Part shown: piece after piece, positions 59,429-64,000 of the stretch
Layout of the letters: each line of letters begins with the position of its first letter
Numbering within the stretch: position 1 is the stretch's first letter
DNA from: Nematostella vectensis
Taxonomy: Eukaryota; Cnidaria; Anthozoa; Actiniaria; Edwardsiidae
Assembly: GCF_932526225.1 (NCBI RefSeq)
Contig: NC_064041.1
Span: 3,050,699 to 3,114,698, forward strand
Reading direction: 5' to 3'
DNA length: 64,000 nucleotides
Notes under the pieces: model-generated
What the model was told of the DNA's origin: nothing
The model's database searches: none
Seen by the model: only the letters and a program-made list of their open reading frames with translations
Made by a program: the position numbers and the translations under genes

Positions 59429-61891
59429 GATCTTGTTTTGTTTACATGACATGTCCTGCTCATTTGCCCTCCCTCATGTTAATATATTTTATTCCTAGGG
59501 TAAGGGGGAGGGGGGGGTAGAAGAAAACTGGCAGTCAAAATCTAGGTGGTCAGTGGTGGTACGTTAAAAGTGGCTGAACATCAGGCCCATACGCAGGATT
59601 TTTCTTTGGGGGGGGGTGCGAAATCAGAAAAAAGGCCTAATTTTTCTGGGGGGGAGGGGGAGTGACTTTTCTGACCACCCCACCCCCGAAAGAACAAAAT
59701 GGGATTTCTTATGCCTTTCCAGTATCTCCAGGAGACGTTTATTTTTGTAATTTGCTAAAATACAAGTCTGACTTATGGATTAATGACAAACAAGAGTGAT
59801 CTAGTTTATGCTATGAGTTTTGTCTACAAATAGCACGTCTATTGAGAACCGAAAGTGGACTTTCGGCCATTGTGGGGGGTGCATTCGCACCCCCTACACC
59901 CCCCTGGGTATGGGCTTGAACATTATTGTTAAATTAAACAAAGTTATGCTGCTGTAGTATTTTAGATAACAGACAGAATGACAAAGAGCAAACCTTGAGG
60001 AGTGTTGTGCACATGTGATTCAAATCCCTCTCTGTTAGACAGGATGCAGGCTTAGTATGCAAGACACTACGCAATAAGCACATCATACTCTTCATGTCCG
60101 AGACATCCAGCTTCATTTTCCATGGATGTTTCTCAGAGACCATGTAACTGGTCATTATACCCAGAGCATAGGCATAGACTTCTACCACCAGTTGGCGAGG
60201 AATTGCTAGTTTGATAGATGTTTCAATAAGCCTGAAAAATATCAACAATTAATAAATCAAATATTCTTTGCATGCCTTTATTGAGTTTTGAAAACCGAGT
60301 TTTTGCTTGGGAGAATTCAAGAGCAGATGTTGCCAAGGAATTGCTAGTTTATTAGATGTTGCCAAGGAATCGCTAGTTTAAAACATGTTTCAATAAGCCT
60401 GAAAAATATCAACAAAAGAAAAAGTTTGCTAAATATGATATGAACTTTATGTATAAATAAGTTATATACTTACTAAGGACTCAATTATAATTGTTTATAT
60501 ATTTAAAACTGTTTGACTTAGTCAAATCGTTATATCCGTTATATTTCTTCTACAAAATAATATCTGCTTTATATATATAATATAAAAGATACATGCTCAG
60601 GAAGGTATATTGGCTGTGACAAGATAGAGCTGGGTCAAATCATATGTGATGAAGACTGGATGTCAATCAAAACACATGAGAAAATAATATGTTGTGCTAT
60701 AGTTGTCTCTTCTTCACACACAGATATGCATCACTTCCACACATAAATACAAAAATCCCAAATAGTCGTGTTCGTGAACCAGAGAATGAATACAATAAAC
60801 CAAAAACTGGTATTCGACTCTGCCAAATTTTCGTCTCTAATAAGACTTCTTTAGGGCAGACTTTTTTTTGTAGTAGGAACCCACGTAGAGATATGTAAAT
60901 TCGTTTTTGTCCATATAGCACGCCCTATTCTGGAATATTCAAGTTTTTGTCAGTTGTAATGTTTTCGCATCTTGCGCCACTATTCTGATGTAAATAAGCT
61001 TGTAACGATTCACTTTCTTCATTCTGCCCTAAAGAAGTCTTATTAAAGACGGAAACTTGGCAGAGTCAAATTCCAGTTTTTGGTGTATTCATTTCCACAC
61101 AGATACACACTTACCTAGTGGTCAAGATACATGTTGCCAGTCCACCGTCCCCATATACATCCAGATGGCCTTTGACAGCAAGCATAACCAGGTGGACAAT
61201 GGGGTGGCAAGAAGATATCAAGTGATGCAGAATGGTGGCACATGACGATGTCACGGTCACATGGCCTCCGAGGGCTGTTTGTAAAAACTTTAACCTAAAA
61301 AAAATGTTGTTGGTAGTCACATTGTTCAGCCTTTCCCAAAGGTCTTCTTTTCCACCCTATCACTATCTTAAAATTTTTGGGACCCTGGGGATTAGGTTGG
61401 TGAAGACTGGAGTGTAGTTAATGATGTAAGATATTTCAACAATAAAATAAAATCAAAGAAACGGCTAAACTATATAATTCAGGGCCACATTCAAACTTAT
61501 TTACATTTCCATTGTATTTATTGCGCCATTCTATAGAAATCAAGGTGCATAGTTCAATTGGCGTTGCATTTTATAGTTGCTTCTTGGACTGTTGTACTTA
61601 AGTAAGTATTGAGGTAACTTTTTGTTGTTTGAAAAAAGTTCAACTTTACCTCCCTGTAGGGCCATATGAAGACTTGCAAAGTTTACCAAAAACAGCAAGT
61701 GCATCAAGAACAGTGGGGCTGTCTAGTGGCTTAGAATAGATCTGGATTCAAGATGAAATATTAAGTAAGTAATAAATAGTTGGTACTGTGATGGAATCAA
61801 AAAACGGAAACAAAAGCATAATCCCTGTCATATGCAATTATACCTGTTTTCTGGTCGTTTTCTCAACAGAGATCAACTCCCGTCGCGACAT
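49263..61891 (-). CDS. MKKS: McKusick-Kaufman/Bardet-Biedl syndrome 6 chaperonin-like protein
   Basis: Nine exons join in frame to 710 residues: 61844-61891, 61650-61741, 61115-61294, 59994-60231, 54496-54717, 51785-51958, 50873-51027, 50356-50606, 49263-50035. All junctions are GT-AG. The protein is a group II chaperonin (CCT) relative that helps assemble the BBSome for cilia. Family landmarks: SSYGPTGRLK and VTVTSSCATILHHL (N-terminal equatorial), YGDGGLATC (at the nucleotide-binding loop), LLRSVLHTKPASCLTERD, GSAVIDSRVVDGVLL (apical), VGLVACQKCIHPTLKRFL, and PWVVPGAGCMDTHLAGFLR. It exceeds the human protein (570 residues) mainly because the last exon carries an about 130-residue low-complexity insert. 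Intron 4 holds a LINE and intron 5 a 64-bp satellite. The gene diverges from an ECHDC1-like gene. Confidence 0.93.
49486..49880 (-). repeat. MKKS: Low-complexity coding insert in the last MKKS exon
   Basis: Encodes about 130 residues rich in Met, Thr, Ser, Asp and Val with recurring MTS/ITS (GMTSR, DMTSQ, SITSY, CITSH). MTS is written by ATGACGTCA, so TGACGTCA palindromes recur (49611, 49683; partial at 49494 and 49647). It sits between DLLSR and CMCGL, which are nearly adjacent in the human protein. Confidence 0.75.
52054..52235. mobile_element. AGGCCCGTACCCAGG-ended MITE, short copy 2
   Basis: Starts AGGCCCGTACACAGG and ends GGGTACGGGCCT after C and A homopolymers; interior TTTGTAGACAAAACTATAAA. 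CATCAC occurs on both sides. An internally shortened copy in MKKS intron 5. Confidence 0.7.
52738..53638. repeat. 64-bp satellite, about 14 units
   Basis: Unit: CTGGCTACAACCTTGCAGTA, GAACGCTATTCATGTTAAAT, AAGGATGCTATGAAAACCAA, GCAC. Variants (GCTAT/GCTGT, ACGCT/ACGGT) alternate, suggesting amplification of multi-unit blocks. It lies in MKKS intron 5 with no coding role. Confidence 0.95.
53743..53885. repeat. Foldback element with about 65-bp arms
   Basis: The left arm TTTTAGCATGGCACGAGGGG ... GATGATTAGTTGA faces its imperfect reverse complement ending CCGGGATGCCATGCTATAAC. Centre near 53818. MKKS intron 5. Confidence 0.8.
54275..54385. repeat. Cluster of three consecutive hairpins
   Basis: GAAGACAAAAG/TTTTGTCTTC (54275-54299), then TCTAAATTTCCCTCAT with its inverse (54301-54342), then a second copy of that hairpin with CATCATTAATGCATGATG at the tip (54343-54384). 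The last two are tandem copies of one palindrome. Confidence 0.75.
55045..56724 (+). CDS. LINE ORF1: coiled-coil plus SGNH/GDSL-like esterase protein
   Basis: 559 residues, intact. The N-terminal about 100 residues (FLSYLPSKKQFKWNSNAKSL) are not recognised. Residues 150-260 are a charged helix that looks like a coiled coil (trimerising or RNA-binding in related proteins). Residues 258-285 are an Asp/Glu/Ser run, followed by an Asn/Thr-rich linker. From about 370 comes an SGNH hydrolase fold: MLSDSIFGG (nucleophile Ser), HTGTNDIRE (block III) and DNIHLNNQTG (catalytic Asp and His). The esterase role in transposition is unknown. The frame ends at TAG 56722 and overlaps the RT frame, which is open in -1. 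Confidence 0.85.
   Translation: MASEAATEHSELTKFLSYLPSKKQFKWNSNAKSLLGFRIKELQDGDQDALICHSSKENSEVYRFENITVNFYPSTKTVQLQGIGKDYLIKKLMSLLDYSGQTNQTTDCDIIEQESIVTEQETTDPVELSEPCSSKVALKDSSDQKGHDDRYQEFLDFKEMMKGFIEKFDKKLSDLSMDMNEQLILIKDLECQQKNSRKELIMEMDRKLDETKQDKVLADLKGLHSSHSKLGNKIRETKLDLEKCEQRLTFIETKIEMDAEESSDDDSEDEESGEPSDSEQVEQVERQINTQTTLRTTVASSSSIVNSPNTNDLPQLASSGNIESPINGNQQQIVDSSRTTRGETEPRPAQTATENTTRGNATLAETPGNILMLSDSIFGGIIQSRFARGRYVNKQYVQGGTIEMLDHLSTMGCEAGNKYEYVILHTGTNDIRELPTEQICSNIENIVEECIKLWPQSKIVVSGLTFHLRDHAKNDIIDVVNSASERLSSRCAKVYFADNRGVCLSRNGDIDESVYRDNIHLNNQTGTKKLVASLKSQIPGLRRQRDPAVTISHQVLQSC
56727..59180 (+). CDS. LINE ORF2 remnant: reverse transcriptase without endonuclease
   Basis: Open in one frame from before 56727 to TAA 59178; the first ATG is 56967. 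The order is an APWFDEEC linker, then RT blocks NKAPGHDNILNELL, FKKGDRSDVNNYRGI, GFRKKHSTVDSIF, CFIDFRKAFDSIP, GVKQGCMLSPTLF, LLYADDLVLF (YADD active site) and YKYLGLVFS. A C-terminal zinc-knuckle-like CPTCKNDVENEFHFLVQC closes it. The apurinic endonuclease domain that normally precedes the linker (about 230 residues) is absent; ORF1 leads straight into the linker. There are no stops or frameshifts in the RT, so the copy is young or recently deleted. Translation could rely on -1 frameshifting or re-initiation. Confidence 0.88.
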   Translation, partial: EISEKAGFKYGDKQKCQKTNAPWFDEECRSEKANLKRCGRKICNSPNDSELRRELFWKKKKFKKLCKRKKYQYRASGIKNLDFKDSKKLWRSLKNLFSVGKDKKQQECDLEIESLHSHFMDLNKTTTTNLSIPKCRDQTGPLDSEIRLEEVKLAIENLKNNKAPGHDNILNELLKYGKDTLLPYLTRLFNIILRSGVFPQEWNLGFIIPIFKKGDRSDVNNYRGITLLSCLSKLFTSILNSRLYDYLVQKGYLKKEQGGFRKKHSTVDSIFILKTVIDRVVKSKPKKKNNMLFTCFIDFRKAFDSIPRDKLFAKIQQAGISGNFYEVLRSMYSNDISCGKIGDSISESFRCMVGVKQGCMLSPTLFNLFLSDLPDTLAKSSSAHILGNTKLNCLLYADDLVLFSETSSGLQDLLNRLSIYSEENSLKVNTSKTKVMIFNNIGKVMNNYQFLLNREQLENVKSYKYLGLVFSAVGNFNLAKEELKKTALKALFKLRKDLGIHFRSDINLTLKLFDALIKPILLYGSEVWGADNKSCVDDRDPLESVHLKFCKMLLGTGKTAVNNACRGELGRYPLCINATYRNIKYWINLRSKEEALSKVVYTECVNNPHVSYWTHKTKEIIFKAGFGFMWLYQNETDPTLFLDIFSKRLNDMYFQKWHGEIFNDQRKNSNEMNKLRTYRTFKDKYELENYLVAIPNVKHRVALTKLRISNHQLQIEKGRHTRPYTKEKDRICPTCKNDVENEFHFLVQCQTYKELRNSVIQNVQRNQITQKRLFNLLINPPTQLAGIAARYISECFKLRETLIGEKREEKKKKENTM
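59394..59428 (+). repeat. (CTGT)n tail of the LINE
   Basis: About eight tandem CTGT units following AATAAATAAAAT; a simple-repeat 3' end in place of poly(A), typical of CR1/L2-group LINEs. Confidence 0.85.
59590..59923. mobile_element. AGGCCCATACCCAGG-ended MITE, copy 3 (inverted)
   Basis: Ends AGGCCCATACGCAGG and CCTGGGTATGGGCTT; interior GTCTGACTTATGGATTAATG and AGTTTTGTCTACAAATA match copy 1 in reverse. TGAACAT lies on both sides, compatible with a 7-8 bp duplication. MKKS intron 4. Confidence 0.75.
60785..61093. repeat. Inverted-repeat element with about 75-bp arms
   Basis: The left arm (AATGAATACAATAAACCAAA ... CTTCTTTAGGGCAG, 60785-60863) faces its reverse complement at 61023-61093. 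Its right end is about 20 bp from the donor of MKKS exon 3 (61114). Non-coding, MKKS intron 3. Confidence 0.75.
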
Positions 61892-62242
61892 CGTTACTCT
61901 AGCTTCATTTCGTTATCTCTTACGCCCGAGAAAGACCTACACTCATTACAAGCTGAAATTAAATAATAGCAGCTAAATGTAGTAACATGGCCGCCATGTT
62001 GGACGCGCGAATGTTAGAAGACTGGTGAAGACTGAGGGGTTCCCTGTGCTTGAGAGGAGCAGTAATGGCGGCCTTTATGTTGTTCCTGACACGATTTTTC
62101 CAGCGTCTTTGACTCTTGAGGCGCGTCAAACCTAACAGATGTTAGTTTGAAAACTTTTCACCAAATCAAATTGACTAAAAATTGGAAGAACGTCTTGTGA
62201 GAAGGCGAGGGGTGCATATAGACGGCTAATAAACAAAAGTAC
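61892..62242. promoter_or_regulatory. Bidirectional promoter between MKKS and the ECHDC1-like gene
   Basis: 351 bp between divergent start codons. GCCGCCATGTT (61990-62000) is a YY1-type element, and AATGGCGGCC (about 62064) is a second in the other orientation. No TATA box. Transcription start sites cannot be placed from sequence. Confidence 0.6.
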
Positions 62243-63971
62243 ATGATGATGTCAAACACTTTTACAAGAGTTGGTTCGCTCATCATTTTAAGGAGATGTT
62301 CCCAACGGCAAAGAAACTTTTGCTCAAAACCAAAGACCCTCTCGTTTGAGGAGAATGACCTTCGTGCCAAATTCAAGGCTTTGGGAAAAGGTGATGTTCA
62401 ATTACACCATCTGTCCGGAGAGCAGGATGGGATATCGGTCATAACCATGTCCAACCCTTCGCGCAGGAATGCATTAACAGGGCATATGATGGTGAGACTG
62501 GCAGAAGTTGTGGATGAGCTTGAAAAGTGGCAGGCAGGCAAGGCTCTCATACTACATGGTGATGCTGGGACATTTGTATCAGGGGGAGACCTGAGTGTAC
62601 TCAAAGAAATTCATACCCCAGGGGAGGGTGAACAAATGTGTTACTTTATGCACAAGACCTTTGCTCGTCTTCAAAGACTACCGCTAATTAGTTTAGCCGC
62701 CATCCAAGGTCTTGCTATTGGTGGAGGTGCTGAGGTAAAGTGTCATTAACTCATCAAGTGCCATCATTCATCATTCATATACCTCAGGCCCATACCCAGG
62801 GGGGTGCAGGGGGTGTGAACGCACCCCCTCACACAACAGCTGAAAGTCCATTTTCGGTTCTTAATAGACCTGGTATTTGTAGACAAAACTATAAGGCATA
62901 AGCTAGATCACTCTAGTATGTCATTCATCCATAAGTCAGACTTTATTTGTAGCCAAATCTGACAATAAACATCCCGAGGAGATACTGCAAAGGCATGAAA
63001 AATCCCTTTTTGTTCAGATTTTTTCAGAAAACTCCCTGCCTCCCCCCACCCCAAGAAAAAATTAGGTCCACTTTTTCAGATTTCACATTCTATTGAAAAT
63101 CAACATTTTGCCTAATAATTCCTTGTATAGCGCCGTTTATTGAACATGCATGCGAGATCTATGTTGTGTACAAGTGCTTTTTAAATTGCAAATACCTGCT
63201 GATTGGCTTAATGAGCAATTTTGCTGCTTCGGCTTATGAGCACCCTGTTAGGGTATACCCCACCCCTCCCAAAAATATGACAAGAAGGACTACAGCCAAG
63301 GTGTAGAAAAACTAGGTGGTCTAGCTAGGTCTGGGGTAATAAGGGAAAAAAAATGAAAGCAAGGTTTAAATGGTATGCCTTACACCTCTGTTAAAGCTTG
63401 TTTTTTGTTAGACCTAACAAAAACTTTGTTTATAGGTTGCCTTGTCTTGTGATTATAGACTGTTATCAAGGACTGCAGGTAGGTGTAAAGGTGTAAACAA
63501 TATTTTGATAGACACCTTTGAAATATCAAGAATTTCAAATAAAAGAAGAAAAACTCTTATTTGTACTTACCCTATAACTTTAATTTCATGATTTAGAGAG
63601 CAAATTTGTTGCTGTATTTAATCCATGATAAATTTGGTAAAATTCAACATGCTTATATCATATTTAAGCCAGCTGAAATTAGGCTGGAGAAATTTCAGTA
63701 TGGGGATAAGCTGGAAATCAGAAATTCAACTGAAATTCGTATGTGAAAATTTCTTTTAGATATAGTGTTCTTTAGATGTACTCTATGTCCAACAGAAATC
63801 AAGTTTGTGCAAGCACGCATGGGTCTCACACCTGGATGGGGTGGAGGGGCGCGGCTTGTCCAGCTGGTCGGCCGGCAAAAAGCAATGGAGATCCTGCTGC
63901 AGTGCAAGTCTATGAAACTTGAGGAGTCTTTGATGTGTGGATTGGTAGATGGGGAACTCCCAAATGACAAG
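62243..63971 (+). CDS. ECHDC1: Ethylmalonyl-CoA decarboxylase (ECHDC1-like), 5' part, runs off the window
   Basis: Exons 62243-62734, 63436-63478 and 63796-63971 join in frame to 237 residues, and a donor (AAG|GTAAGA) leads off the window. It is a crotonase-fold protein: MSNPSRRNALTG, the oxyanion-hole segment VSGGDLSVLKE, LPLISLAAIQGLAIGGGAE, CDYRLLSR and MGLTPGWGGGARLV. These match ECHDC1 (human NPSRMNAF, GGGAEF, PSWGGTTRLV), which removes ethylmalonyl-CoA or methylmalonyl-CoA made by acyl-CoA carboxylase side activity. Other enoyl-CoA hydratases are possible but fit less well. The first about 35 residues are rich in Arg and Ser with no acids before Glu-36 and look like a mitochondrial presequence. 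Three ATGs in a row open the frame. Confidence 0.87.
62786..63095. mobile_element. AGGCCCATACCCAGG-ended MITE, copy 4 (right end decayed)
   Basis: Starts AGGCCCATACCCAGGGGGGTG. The interior (AGACAAAACTATAAGGCATA, CATAAGTCAGACTTTATTTG) matches copy 1 in the same orientation. The right terminal repeat is lost after GGTCCACTTTTTCAG. In ECHDC1 intron 1. Confidence 0.7.
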
Positions 63972-64000
63972 GTAAGATTCTTTCAGTAGTTATAATAAAT

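Overview
The window is animal nuclear DNA. Its genes are split by GT-AG introns, spaced by AT-rich non-coding sequence, and crowded with short inverted-repeat elements and satellites. Protein sequences and repeat families point to an anthozoan cnidarian, most likely a sea anemone such as Nematostella. That species call is inference from the look of the proteins and repeats, not from a search.

Left third (1-16.9 kb): intergenic DNA full of foldback elements and minisatellites, plus two plus-strand class A GPCR genes. One has a single coding exon (2933-4042). The other has two (13557-14300 and 15891-16199). A decayed transposon with about 200-bp inverted repeats and a 6-bp target duplication (12352-13348) lies just upstream of the second.

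Middle (17-44.1 kb): a minus-strand gene of 18 coding exons (18011-39415) is the ankyrin/EF-hand protein ANKEF1; I could join all exons in frame to an 808-residue protein. It has two possible alternative 3'-terminal exons, an 8-codon microexon, and introns swollen by satellites. The largest is about 3.2 kb of 36-bp units, each a copy of the exon-6 splice acceptor. Head-to-head with it, about 490 bp away, is a complete 8-exon cyclophilin gene, PPIL1 (39906-44088, plus).

Right third (44.1-64 kb): about 5 kb of repeat-rich intergenic DNA, then a minus-strand 9-exon gene for the chaperonin-like Bardet-Biedl protein MKKS/BBS6 (49263-61891, 710 residues). Its fourth intron holds a plus-strand LINE with two open frames: ORF1 with coiled coil and SGNH esterase, and a reverse transcriptase frame with no visible endonuclease. 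Head-to-head with MKKS, about 350 bp away, is the 5' part of an ECHDC1-like ethylmalonyl-CoA decarboxylase gene that runs off the right edge.

Overall layout: two divergent promoter pairs (ANKEF1/PPIL1 and MKKS/ECHDC1), with YY1-like GCCGCCAT motifs near the starts. ANKEF1 and MKKS are both cilium/flagellum-associated and are also near neighbours on human chromosome 20p12, so their proximity here may be ancient linkage. At least two TTAA- or TTA-flanked MITE families and several satellites fill the introns and spacers.
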